Shown here: one piece after another, positions 1 to 6,268 of the stretch
Layout of the letters: each line of letters starts with the position of its first letter
Position numbering within the stretch: position 1 is the first letter of the stretch
Assembly (NCBI GenBank): GCA_031284845.1
Contig: JAITXH010000014.1
Location: 1 to 6,750, forward strand
Length of the DNA: 6,750 bases
Direction of reading: 5' to 3'
DNA from: Puniceicoccales bacterium
GTDB taxonomy: Bacteria; Verrucomicrobiota; Verrucomicrobiia; Opitutales; UBA953
The notes under the pieces: model-generated
The model's database searches: none
What the model was told of the DNA's origin: nothing
Seen by the model: only the letters and a program-made list of their open reading frames with translations
Position numbers and translations under genes: made by a program

Positions 1-647
1 GCGACAAGTGGGCGCTCTGTGCGGCAGACGAGGATGTCGGGCTGGATGCCGATTTCGCGGAGTTTGGCGACACTTTGCTGGGAAGGCTTAGTCTTCAGTT
101 CGCCAGCGGCACGGATGTAGGGCACGAGGGTGCAGTGGATGAAGGCGACACTTTCTCGGCCATGATCAAGCTGGAACTGACGGAGCGCTTCTAGGAAGGG
201 CAGGCCCTCAATGTCGCCCGTGGTGCCACCGATCTCAGTGATGAGCACATCTACGCCTTCACCGCTTTTCTGAATGCGGGCTTTGATTTCGTTGGTGACG
301 TGCGGTATCACCTGAACTGTCTTGCCGAGGTAGTCGCCGCGCCGTTCTTTGGTGATGACGGACTCATAGACTTGCCCTGATGTGAGGCTGTTGGCGCGGC
401 TGAGTGAGCCTGAGGTGAAACGTTCGTAGTGGCCGAGGTCGAGGTCTGTTTCGGCACCGTCGTCAAGGACATAAACTTCGCCATGCTGGTAGGGGTTCAT
501 GGTGCCGGGGTCCACATTGAGATAGGGGTCGAACTTCTGGATGCGCACGGTGAGACCGCGCAACTCGAGGAGCGCGCCCAAGGCAGCGGCGGTGAGGCCT
601 TTGCCCAGCGAAGATACGACACCACCTGTGACGAAGATGTATTTCAT
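1..647 (-). CDS. pyrG: CTP synthase, N-terminal synthetase domain (partial)
   Basis: CTP synthase makes CTP from UTP, ATP and glutamine in the cytoplasm, the last step of de novo pyrimidine nucleotide synthesis. About 215 N-terminal residues are present; the rest, including the glutaminase domain, lies beyond the left edge. The protein opens MKYIFVTGGVVSSLGKG, the family's signature start with the ATP-binding loop at residues 12-17. It continues with DPYLNVDPGTMNPYQHGEV (about 40-58), DDGAETDLDLGHYERF (62-77, metal ligand D70) and TEIGGTTGDIEG (137-148, metal ligand E138). KTKPSQQSV (185-193) corresponds to the UTP/CTP-site motif KTKPTQHSV. The ATG at 645-647 is fixed by these conserved first residues. 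No Shine-Dalgarno is visible upstream. The frame is intact throughout. It lies downstream of the IHF/HU gene on the same strand, but a terminator hairpin between them suggests separate transcription. Confidence 0.98.
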   Translation of the reverse strand, partial: MKYIFVTGGVVSSLGKGLTAAALGALLELRGLTVRIQKFDPYLNVDPGTMNPYQHGEVYVLDDGAETDLDLGHYERFTSGSLSRANSLTSGQVYESVITKERRGDYLGKTVQVIPHVTNEIKARIQKSGEGVDVLITEIGGTTGDIEGLPFLEALRQFQLDHGRESVAFIHCTLVPYIRAAGELKTKPSQQSVAKLREIGIQPDILVCRTERPLV

Positions 648-693
648 TGTAGAGGAGCTTGGAGAAGTTAAGAACAGATTTAAAAGGACTCTA

Positions 694-722
694 ACTCTAT
701 TGCGATGAGCACAATAGCACAA
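694..722 (-). promoter_or_regulatory. Tentative sigma70-like promoter for pyrG
   Basis: On the minus strand TTGTGC (717-722) is followed after 17 bases by TAGAGT (694-699), about 47 bases before the pyrG ATG. Both boxes match the consensus only partly. Support comes mainly from position: the element lies just downstream of the hairpin that ends the preceding IHF/HU gene, where pyrG would need its own promoter. This is weak evidence. Confidence 0.2.
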
Positions 723-747
723 AAATGGCGCGCCGGTTAAGGCGCGC
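721..747 (-). terminator. Rho-independent terminator after the IHF/HU gene
   Basis: A perfect 7-bp stem GCGCGCC / GGCGCGC (728-734 with 741-747) encloses a 6-base loop. Read on the minus strand it is followed by CATTTTTG, giving five T at 721-725. It lies 23 bases beyond the IHF/HU stop codon and before pyrG. The plus-strand side also has a TTTT run (748-751), so the hairpin could act in both directions, but only the minus strand has a gene ending into it. Confidence 0.75.
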
Positions 748-770
748 TTTTCAAAGAATGGTTGCTCTGA

Positions 771-1091
771 TTACTTTTTAGAAATCTTGCTGAGGTCAAA
801 CTTTTTGAGTTTTTCCCTTAATTCTTTGCCGGATTTGAACTTGATGACGGCGCGGCGCGGGATGACGACATCCTTTTCAGGCTTGTTCGGGTTGCGTCCT
901 ATGCGGCTTTTGCGAACTTGAAGTTCGAAGACGCCGAAATTACGCAACTCGACATTGCGGCCTTGCAGGAGTGCAGCGATGATGCTGTCGAGCGTGAACT
1001 GGACAGAGTCGCGGATGTATTTTTGCGGAAAATTCGTTTTTTCAAAAATTTCCAAAACGATTTCGCGCTTAGTGAGATTGGGCTGTGCCAT
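771..1091 (-). CDS. IHF/HU-family DNA-bending protein
   Basis: This is a small nucleoid protein of the HU/IHF family, 106 residues, which binds DNA as a dimer and bends it. The usual family layout is visible: an N-terminal two-helix dimerisation region (LTKREIVLEIFEKTNFPQ, residues 6-23), the conserved RNFGVFE block (50-56), and the DNA-binding beta arm with GRNPNKP at 65-71. P68 in that arm is the proline that intercalates at the kink. VIPRRAVIKFKSGKELRE (76-93) follows, then a lysine-rich tail. Length is slightly above the usual 90-100 residues because of this tail. The frame is open upstream to 1376, but homology begins at the ATG at 1089-1091, and the extension would overlap the divergent DUF456 gene, so the short start is chosen. 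No Shine-Dalgarno is seen. The sequence has both HU and IHF-alpha character, so I do not assign a symbol. The partner subunit is not in the window; it may act as a homodimer. Confidence 0.95.
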   Translation of the reverse strand: MAQPNLTKREIVLEIFEKTNFPQKYIRDSVQFTLDSIIAALLQGRNVELRNFGVFELQVRKSRIGRNPNKPEKDVVIPRRAVIKFKSGKELREKLKKFDLSKISKK

Positions 1092-1233
1092 AGTGAAGTC
1101 TGTTGTGTTAGTGTTGATTTCGAATTGTGAATGTTGCTGCCGGAACGCGGGTTTTGAAGAAAATCGCCTTCTTGTCCAGCAAATAAGCATTTCTTTGTTT
1201 GCCAATTCTTTCTCGTGACTCATTTGGCTTGGC
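1092..1233. promoter_or_regulatory. Divergent intergenic region, IHF/HU and DUF456 genes
   Basis: These 142 bases separate two genes that start in opposite directions, so they should hold both promoters. The stretch is more AT-rich than the genes around it. I could not pick out a convincing pair of -35 and -10 boxes in either direction, nor a clear operator palindrome or a Shine-Dalgarno before either start codon. Confidence 0.4.
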
Positions 1234-1755
1234 ATGGAAATCTGGTTTTGCGTGCTTGCATTCGTGCTTCTGGCGCTTGGTCTGGCCGGGGTGTTCGTGC
1301 CCGGGGTGCCATCCCCTGCGATTTCGTGGGGGGCGTATCTAGTCTGTTTTCTGGCCTGGAAGGAAGGGCCTGTCAATGGCTGGTGGCTGCTGGCAGCATC
1401 GGGGTTGACGGTGTTTTCCCATGCGTTTGAGTTTGTGGGCGGCTACCTTGGTGCGAAGTGGTTTAAGGCGACGTGGCGGGGTGCTACCGGGGCATTGATT
1501 GGCAGTATTGCCGGGCCATTATCAGGCTTTTTTCTTCCGCTTCCCGGCGGTGCGTTGGCGGGGTTGGTGCTCGGTCCATTTGTCGGAGCGCTGGCTGGTG
1601 AATTGCTGGGGCGGCGGAAGTGGGCTGAGGCTGCTAAGGTGGGTCTGGGCACTGTGGCTGGCAATCTGGCTTCGATGCTGGTAAAGCTGTTGGTGTGTCT
1701 GGTGTTACTGGCGGGCTTTATCGCTCTTTTGGTTTTTCATTCGTTCTGGCGATGA
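1234..1755 (+). CDS. DUF456 family small membrane protein
   Basis: This is a 173-residue integral membrane protein that I assign to the DUF456 family, whose function is unknown. A first hydrophobic helix (about 4-22) ends in the family's typical proline-glycine turn, PGVPSP at 23-28. Further hydrophobic stretches lie at about 29-42 and 48-66. A glycine- and alanine-rich middle (about 69-126), with repeats such as GALIGSIAGPLSG and GALAGLVLGPFVGALAG, looks like glycine-zipper helices packed in the membrane. A last strongly hydrophobic helix covers about 145-168. Length is normal for the family. The ATG at 1234 gives the expected hydrophobic start; only a weak GG-containing stretch precedes it. 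It is transcribed away from the IHF/HU gene and nothing follows it on its strand, so it appears monocistronic. Context gives no clue to its job. No terminator was found directly after it. Confidence 0.85.
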   Translation: MEIWFCVLAFVLLALGLAGVFVPGVPSPAISWGAYLVCFLAWKEGPVNGWWLLAASGLTVFSHAFEFVGGYLGAKWFKATWRGATGALIGSIAGPLSGFFLPLPGGALAGLVLGPFVGALAGELLGRRKWAEAAKVGLGTVAGNLASMLVKLLVCLVLLAGFIALLVFHSFWR

Positions 1756-1807
1756 TCCCGTCCTTGTTGCGTCCGGGAGGGCTGCGGTTGGCAAGCGGAC
1801 AGATAGA

Positions 1808-1838
1808 CAAAACAACCCGCTCTTTTAGAGCGGGTTGT
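1808..1838 (-). terminator. Rho-independent terminator after tRNA-Lys
   Basis: A perfect 12-bp stem (1812-1823 with 1827-1838) closes on a 3-base loop. On the minus strand it is followed by TTTG. It begins 4 bases beyond the encoded CCA of the tRNA, the usual place for a tRNA terminator. On the plus strand no T run follows, so it is not an obvious terminator for the DUF456 gene. Confidence 0.85.
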
Positions 1839-1842
1839 GAAA

Positions 1843-1918
<76 letters not shown>

Positions 1919-2003
1919 ATAAAAAGGGGGCGCAGAGTGAGAATGCCCACCGGGAAATCAACAACATTTTTGATTATTTTTTTGAGCTTTGAGTTCTGTG
2001 CGA
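1919..2003. other. Gap between the oxidoreductase stop and tRNA-Lys
   Basis: These 85 bases are AT-rich in the middle, with a T run on the plus strand at about 1977-1983. They should hold the tRNA promoter and an end for the three-gene operon upstream. I see neither a good GC-rich hairpin for the operon nor a clear promoter for the tRNA. Read-through of the operon transcript into the tRNA is therefore possible. Confidence 0.4.
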
Positions 2004-3308
2004 CTACGCCAGTGACCATGGGCCGCGCATGGCGTGGCTTTTCATGCGGTTGGCGACGGGATCGTTCACAAATTCTTCTTTTGCGGGATCCCATTGCAAG
2101 GGGCGGCGCAATTGCATGGCGATGGTGCTGATGTTGCAGATGGTTGTCGAGCGGTGCCCGATTGGGAGCGTAGCGACGGGAGCCTGCCGCGTGCGGATGC
2201 ACTCCAGGAAATTTCCCAGATGGTTGCGGCTTTTGTAGAGTTGAATCTCTCCGGGGCCGATTTGTTCTTTCAGCAGCGCAGGGGTGGATGCACTGACGCG
2301 CTGGCGCGATACTTCTATCCAGCCGGTCTGCCCGTGAAAGCGGATGCTCAACTCGGAGTCGCCTTCACGGTTGCGCATGGTCATCACGGTGCCGTCCGCA
2401 TAATGAGCAGTGATGTTGATCGCGGTCGGTGTGGTGAACAAGCCGGTGGAGGGAAACTCGCCGTAGCCTTCGTAACGGACGGGGCCGGTCTCATCCATGC
2501 CCAGTGCCCATTGGGCGATATCCACGTTGTGCGCCCCGAAATTGGTGGTCTGGCCGCTCGCGTAGTCGAGGATGAAGCGAAACTGGTAATGTGTCCGCTG
2601 GCGCGTGAATGGCGCGTAGGGGGCCGGGCCGAGCCAGAAATCGTAATCAAAGCCTTCAGGCACGGGTTCTTCGTGCCATGTGCCGCCGCAATACCGGTTA
2701 TTCGCCGGGATTTTGATTTCCACGTGCTTGATTTTCCCGATGCGTCCGTTGCGCACCAGCTCGCAAGCGCGTTGGAAATAGCGTCCGGAGCGCTGCTGGG
2801 TGCCGGTCTGTCCGATGCGACCGTGCTTCTGGGCTTCGGCGACGAGTAGGCGGCCTTCTTCAATGGTAAGCGTGAGAGGCTTTTCGACATAGACATCTTT
2901 GCCATGACGCACGGCGTCAATCGCTGTCAGGGCATGCCAATGGTCAGGTGTGGCGATGATGACTGCATCTATGTCCGGATGGCGGGTGACTTCGCGGAAA
3001 TCGTGAAACTGGAGGCAGGCATTAGTGTGGTAGCCGGTGTTGACATCGTGAACGGCGTCGGCGCTCCGGTGGCGATCCACGTCGCATACGGCGAGGGCGT
3101 AGGCACCTTCGGAGGAAAGACCCCTGACTACGTTCTCCAAGTCGCTTCTTCCCATATTGCCGCATCCGATAAGCGCAAAATTAACGCGCTTGGACGGGGC
3201 ATTTTTCCCGAATACACTGGAAGGGACGATGGAAGGGAAGAGGGTGAGTGCCGCAGTAGCTGCGCCGCCCAGACGGATGAATTTGCGACGGTTGATTTGT
3301 TCGGACAT
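2004..3308 (-). CDS. Tat-exported Gfo/Idh/MocA family oxidoreductase
   Basis: This 434-residue NAD(P)-dependent sugar oxidoreductase is predicted to be exported folded by the Tat pathway. The N-terminus has a twin-arginine motif, NRRKFIRL (6-13), followed by a hydrophobic stretch (about 14-33). The Rossmann fold follows: VNFALIGCGNMGRSD (42-56) with GxGxxG at 48-53, then ATPDHWHAL (119-127) and the family's EKP motif with the likely catalytic lysine K143 (DVYVEKPLTL). The C-terminal domain has GAHNVDIAQWALG (258-270), where H260 and D263 sit at the usual substrate/catalytic positions. Length is typical for exported members with the bacterial-type C-terminal domain. The start gives the Tat motif directly. 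It begins one base after the stop of the HEAT-like gene, so translation is probably coupled. The substrate cannot be read from the sequence. The DUF1080 gene in the same operon makes oxidation of a glycoside to a 3-keto sugar a reasonable guess. Confidence 0.93.
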   Translation of the reverse strand: MSEQINRRKFIRLGGAATAALTLFPSIVPSSVFGKNAPSKRVNFALIGCGNMGRSDLENVVRGLSSEGAYALAVCDVDRHRSADAVHDVNTGYHTNACLQFHDFREVTRHPDIDAVIIATPDHWHALTAIDAVRHGKDVYVEKPLTLTIEEGRLLVAEAQKHGRIGQTGTQQRSGRYFQRACELVRNGRIGKIKHVEIKIPANNRYCGGTWHEEPVPEGFDYDFWLGPAPYAPFTRQRTHYQFRFILDYASGQTTNFGAHNVDIAQWALGMDETGPVRYEGYGEFPSTGLFTTPTAINITAHYADGTVMTMRNREGDSELSIRFHGQTGWIEVSRQRVSASTPALLKEQIGPGEIQLYKSRNHLGNFLECIRTRQAPVATLPIGHRSTTICNISTIAMQLRRPLQWDPAKEEFVNDPVANRMKSHAMRGPWSLA

Positions 3309-3309
3309 G

Positions 3310-3912
3310 CTACAGGGTGTGGGCTTCCACGTTCGGGTTTATCTGGAGGCGGGCGAGCGCGAGCGTGGCCGCTTCACGCACGATGGCAGGCTCAGCGGTA
3401 TCGTTTAGAATCGAGGCGAGCAAAGGTGCAGCGGTGCGATCTGAAGCACGCACGCCGAGGGTGCCGATAAGTCCGGCTTTGGCGTTGCCTTTTAACTTGG
3501 ACAGAGCGCTACGCAGGGCAGTGTCTGCTTTTTCACCTAAAATGGGTTGCAACGCGAGACGGGCAGGGTGGGTCATCTTCTCATCCACCAGCAATGGCGA
3601 GAGAGCGTCCACACAGGCCTCCGAGCCGATGAGGGCGAGCAGTCTGCAAGTGAACTCCTGTGCGGTACGGGTGCTCTTACTGTCCTTGAGGACGGCGATC
3701 AGGCGTTTTTCCAGTGCAGCGAATTCTTCCGGTTCGGCGGCGAAGACGAGCTTCTGGACGGTGTTGGCAAAGGTGTGGTCTGCACCGTATTCCAGCTTGC
3801 GCAATTCCTCCCAAGGGGAAGGTGTCCAGTTGAACACCTTGACCCGCCCGGCATCTGCTTTTGGGCTGGATGCCGTGGGCTGCGCCTTACTCTGCTTTTC
3901 GCTGTCGGCCAT
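3310..3912 (-). CDS. Short HEAT-like repeat protein
   Basis: A 200-residue, helix-rich protein with HEAT/PBS-lyase-type repeats, likely a binding or scaffold protein; no catalytic motif is visible. After a low-complexity, polar N-terminus (about 1-24) comes a region of alternating helices. Repeat-like units are seen at about 83-124 (CRLLALIGSEACVDALSPLL) and 129-189 (AGLIGTLGVRASDRTAAPLL, REAATLALARL). From memory, similar repeats occur in longer proteins of Verrucomicrobiota and Planctomycetota, so this would be a short version. There is no signal peptide and none can be gained by an earlier start, because an in-frame stop (the TGA of the DUF1080 gene) lies nine codons upstream. It sits between DUF1080 (24-nt gap) and the oxidoreductase (1-nt gap), so it is surely co-transcribed, although its neighbours are predicted to be exported. 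Its partner is unknown. Confidence 0.8.
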   Translation of the reverse strand: MADSEKQSKAQPTASSPKADAGRVKVFNWTPSPWEELRKLEYGADHTFANTVQKLVFAAEPEEFAALEKRLIAVLKDSKSTRTAQEFTCRLLALIGSEACVDALSPLLVDEKMTHPARLALQPILGEKADTALRSALSKLKGNAKAGLIGTLGVRASDRTAAPLLASILNDTAEPAIVREAATLALARLQINPNVEAHTL

Positions 3913-3936
3913 TGTTTGCCTGCGTATGGCGGAGAC

Positions 3937-4692
3937 TCATTTGGCCGTCGCCGGGAGTTCCTGAATGCGAATATTGCGGAAGCGGACCTGCTTGCCATCG
4001 TCTTTCTTGCTGGCGGCATGGATTTGCAGCGCGATAAGTCCTGTGTCCGATGCAGAGTCTTTGACATCGGTACGCAGGACGCCATCGAGATAAGTCTTGA
4101 TGCTGTCGCCATTGGCCTCGACGCGCAATTTCTGCCATTCGCCGGGTTTGACGATTTTGGGGTCTATGCCTTGTTTGCAAAATTCTTTGTCCTGATCAGT
4201 TCCAATGGCCGGATAGACCCAGCCGTTGCGGCGGTCTTCGTCGTAAATGCCAGCGGTGCGGCCAGGAGCGAACTCGATTTCCACCTGATAGCCGGAGACG
4301 TGCTTGGCGCGGGATTTGTATTTATCGCGCACCTTGGCTTTGCCGGGCAGGGGGGGGAGATTTGTGTGAGATTTGTCTGTTTCATTATACTCGCTGCGGA
4401 TCTGCACGCCGGAATTCACGTCTTTGTGGCAATTGTATTCAAGTTCGAGGATGAAGTTGGCGTAGTTTTTTTCCGTGCACAGGAAGGTATTTGCCGTGCC
4501 GTGTTGCACTGTTCCGATGATTTCTCCGTTCTCAATAATGAAGGGCGCATTGCCGCCGCGCTTGACCCAGCCAGTGAGGTCCTTGCCGTTGAAGAGCGGC
4601 GTCCAGGCGGCGTGGAGGTCGGTGGCGCAGGCTACGAGCGTGAGCGTGACGGCACCGATGAGTGAAAACAATGTGCGGGAAAATGGTTTCAT
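3937..4692 (-). CDS. DUF1080 / 3-keto-disaccharide hydrolase family protein
   Basis: A 251-residue exported protein of the DUF1080 family, now named after 3-keto-disaccharide hydrolase activity: cleavage of the glycosidic bond of a sugar previously oxidised at C3. The concanavalin-like sandwich signature is clear: WTPLFNGKDLTGW near the mature N-terminus, then FIIENGEIIGT, the family block NSGVQIRSEYN, and near the end GEWQKLRVEANG, TYLDGVLRTD, GLIALQIHA and VRFRNIRIQEL. The start chosen is the ATG at 4690-4692, giving signal peptide MKPFSRTLFSLIGAVTLTLV; the frame is open to 4767, but the extra residues look non-coding. LVAC (19-22) fits a lipobox with C22, while cleavage at LHA|AW would give a soluble periplasmic protein. 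It is the first gene of the three-gene operon. Family membership is secure; the substrate is unknown. Confidence 0.92.
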   Translation of the reverse strand: MKPFSRTLFSLIGAVTLTLVACATDLHAAWTPLFNGKDLTGWVKRGGNAPFIIENGEIIGTVQHGTANTFLCTEKNYANFILELEYNCHKDVNSGVQIRSEYNETDKSHTNLPPLPGKAKVRDKYKSRAKHVSGYQVEIEFAPGRTAGIYDEDRRNGWVYPAIGTDQDKEFCKQGIDPKIVKPGEWQKLRVEANGDSIKTYLDGVLRTDVKDSASDTGLIALQIHAASKKDDGKQVRFRNIRIQELPATAK

Positions 4693-4808
4693 GTTTTTTC
4701 TTTGCGTGAGGGAAGTGCTACAGCGGCGCTCCGGGTTTGTTCCGTCGCCGGAAGTTGCTGCGCTCATTGCAGGGTTTTATTTTCTGTTCCTTGTTCTGTT
4801 TTGCGCTT
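4693..4808. promoter_or_regulatory. Divergent intergenic region, DUF1080 operon and phosphatase
   Basis: The 116 bases between the two opposed start codons should hold the promoters of the three-gene operon (minus strand) and of the alkaline phosphatase (plus strand). The phosphatase side is T-rich before the start codon and has no Shine-Dalgarno. Before the DUF1080 start there is only a purine-rich AAAGAAAAAA stretch. I see no clear Pho box, which would be direct repeats of CTGTCAT type spaced 11 bases apart, and no convincing -35/-10 pair. Confidence 0.4.
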
Positions 4809-6218
4809 ATGTCCGCCGCCATGTTTTCCCGTCGTTCTTTCTTCAAAAATGCAGTGTTTACCGGCCTTCTACTTGGCACAGGGCAAGGTGAGGCTGCCGC
4901 CAACGGTGCAGGCAAATCCGCAAAAAATGTTATATTCATGGTGGCGGATGGCATGAACAGCGCATCACTCCACACAACTCGCCATTTTCAAAAGCTCGTC
5001 TCCGGCAAAGACAATGTCTGGCTTTCCCTCTACAACACGCGCCCTGTGGTGCGTTGCATGGTCGAGACATGCTCGGCGAGCAGCATCGTCACCGACTCTT
5101 CAGCCGCATCGAGTTGCTGGGGGAGCGGCTATCGCATCAACAACGGTGCGGTGAACATGTCGGTGGACGGACGCCCGCTTGAGCCGTTGCTCGTGAAGGC
5201 AAAAAAATATGGAATGGCGACCGGCCTGGTCACAACTGCCACTGCCACGCACGCCACTCCGGCAGGGTTCGCCGCCAACGCTAAACAGCGCTCCGAGGAA
5301 ACCCTCATTGCCCGGCAATATCTGGAACGGCGCGTGGATGTCATCCTCGGCGGCGGCAGCGTTTTTTTCGACAACGTGTTGCGCGCCGACTTCAAATCCG
5401 CCGGCTATGAACTAGTCTCTAACCGCGAGGGTCTGCTCGCGCAGAAGGGCGATTTTGCACCTTTGCTTGGATTGTTTGCAGAGAGCCATTTGCCCTTTTC
5501 CATAGACCGCAACCACTCGCCGGCCTTGCAGACTTCGACTCCGACTTTGGCGGAGATGTCCACACTGGCGTTACAGCGGCTCGGACGGGCACCGGGGGGC
5601 TTTGTGCTGCAAATTGAGGCAGCGCGTGTGGATCACGCCGCGCACGGAAACGATGCCGCCGCACTCATCCACGACATGATCGCCTTTGATGAAGCCATCG
5701 TCGTGGCGCTCGATTTCGTGGACAAAAATCCGGACACCCTGCTCGTCATTACTACCGATCACGGCACAGGCGGCTTCAACATCAACGGCACCGGACTGGG
5801 CTATAAGGACTCGGCAAATGCGCTTTTGCGACTGGCCAAATTTACCAAATCGCATTCGCAGATGCGTCACGATGTGCGCTCGGTGAAGTCCGGCGGATTG
5901 GCTGCCTACCTCAAACGTGCGACCGGATTACATCTGGAAAAAGCAGCACTGCGAAACGCCGCTCATGCACTGGGTGCACAAAAAGCACTCTCGCCAGAAG
6001 AGGCAGCAGCAGGCGGCAGCGGCACCACCCTGCCTTTGCAACAGGTATTTGCCCCGCATATAGGCATCGGCTGGACCGGGAACAACCATACTGGCGACCT
6101 TGTAGAATTGGCCGCACTTGGCCCGGGCGCGGCTCGCTTCACGCCATTCCTGCGCAACGATGCGATCCACTGGCTGATACTTGAAGCACTGGGAAGGGGC
6201 GAGAGTCGGCCTGAGTGA
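4809..6218 (+). CDS. Tat-exported alkaline phosphatase (PhoA superfamily)
   Basis: A 469-residue alkaline phosphatase that hydrolyses phosphate monoesters outside the cytoplasm. SRRSFFKN (7-14) is a textbook Tat signal, followed by a hydrophobic stretch to about residue 25. Catalytic residues in order: D47 in VADGMN (metal); nucleophile S97 in VTDSSAASSCW; H148 and T150 in ATHATPAGF; E270, D275 and H279 in IEAARVDHAAHGNDAAA (metals); D317 and H318 in TTDHGTGG; H427 in HTGDLVELAALGPGA. These match the PhoA zinc and magnesium ligands. The position of E. coli D153 is a histidine, as in many other family members. ATG 4809 or ATG 4821 could be the start; both keep the Tat motif. A TTG at 4737 in the same frame would put an odd hydrophobic segment before it and is rejected. 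It is head-to-head with the DUF1080 operon and convergent with murJ. Length is normal. Confidence 0.95.
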   Translation: MSAAMFSRRSFFKNAVFTGLLLGTGQGEAAANGAGKSAKNVIFMVADGMNSASLHTTRHFQKLVSGKDNVWLSLYNTRPVVRCMVETCSASSIVTDSSAASSCWGSGYRINNGAVNMSVDGRPLEPLLVKAKKYGMATGLVTTATATHATPAGFAANAKQRSEETLIARQYLERRVDVILGGGSVFFDNVLRADFKSAGYELVSNREGLLAQKGDFAPLLGLFAESHLPFSIDRNHSPALQTSTPTLAEMSTLALQRLGRAPGGFVLQIEAARVDHAAHGNDAAALIHDMIAFDEAIVVALDFVDKNPDTLLVITTDHGTGGFNINGTGLGYKDSANALLRLAKFTKSHSQMRHDVRSVKSGGLAAYLKRATGLHLEKAALRNAAHALGAQKALSPEEAAAGGSGTTLPLQQVFAPHIGIGWTGNNHTGDLVELAALGPGAARFTPFLRNDAIHWLILEALGRGESRPE

Positions 6219-6235
6219 GCCTCAGCAGCAGACAG

Positions 6236-6268
6236 GGAAGGGGGCAGTGTGCCCGCCTTCCGCTTTTT
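6236..6268 (+). terminator. Rho-independent terminator of the phosphatase gene
   Basis: A stem of 10 base pairs (6236-6245 with 6251-6261, one bulged G at 6255) closes on the loop AGTGT and is followed by GCTTTTT on the plus strand. It lies 17 bases after the phosphatase stop codon, and its T run touches the stop codon of the convergent murJ gene. On the minus strand no T run follows, so it is a one-way terminator. Confidence 0.8.

Noticed and set aside
1092..1376. N-terminal extension of the IHF/HU gene by 95 residues
   Set aside because: The extension is low in family resemblance and overlaps the start of the DUF456 gene; HU/IHF homology begins exactly at the ATG at 1089-1091.
1956..1983. 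AATCAA / TTGATT inverted repeat followed by a T run on the plus strand
   Set aside because: The stem is only 6 bp and AT-rich with an 8-base loop, and no plus-strand gene ends close to it; too weak to call a terminator.
2034..2849. Long plus-strand open frame of 271 codons opposite the oxidoreductase gene
   Set aside because: It lies wholly antisense to a clearly recognised oxidoreductase, has no recognisable domain, and is explained by the codon bias of the real gene.
3547..4665. Long plus-strand open frame of 372 codons across the HEAT-like and DUF1080 genes
   Set aside because: It spans two recognised genes on the other strand and their junction, with no family resemblance; a shadow frame.
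4693..4767. Upstream extension of the DUF1080 frame
   Set aside because: The ATG at 4690-4692 gives a clean signal peptide; the extension is polar, would bury the signal inside the protein and would reach into the divergent region.
4737..4808. TTG start adding 24 residues to the phosphatase
   Set aside because: The added segment precedes a complete Tat signal that works best near the N-terminus, and a non-ATG start without ribosome binding site is unlikely.
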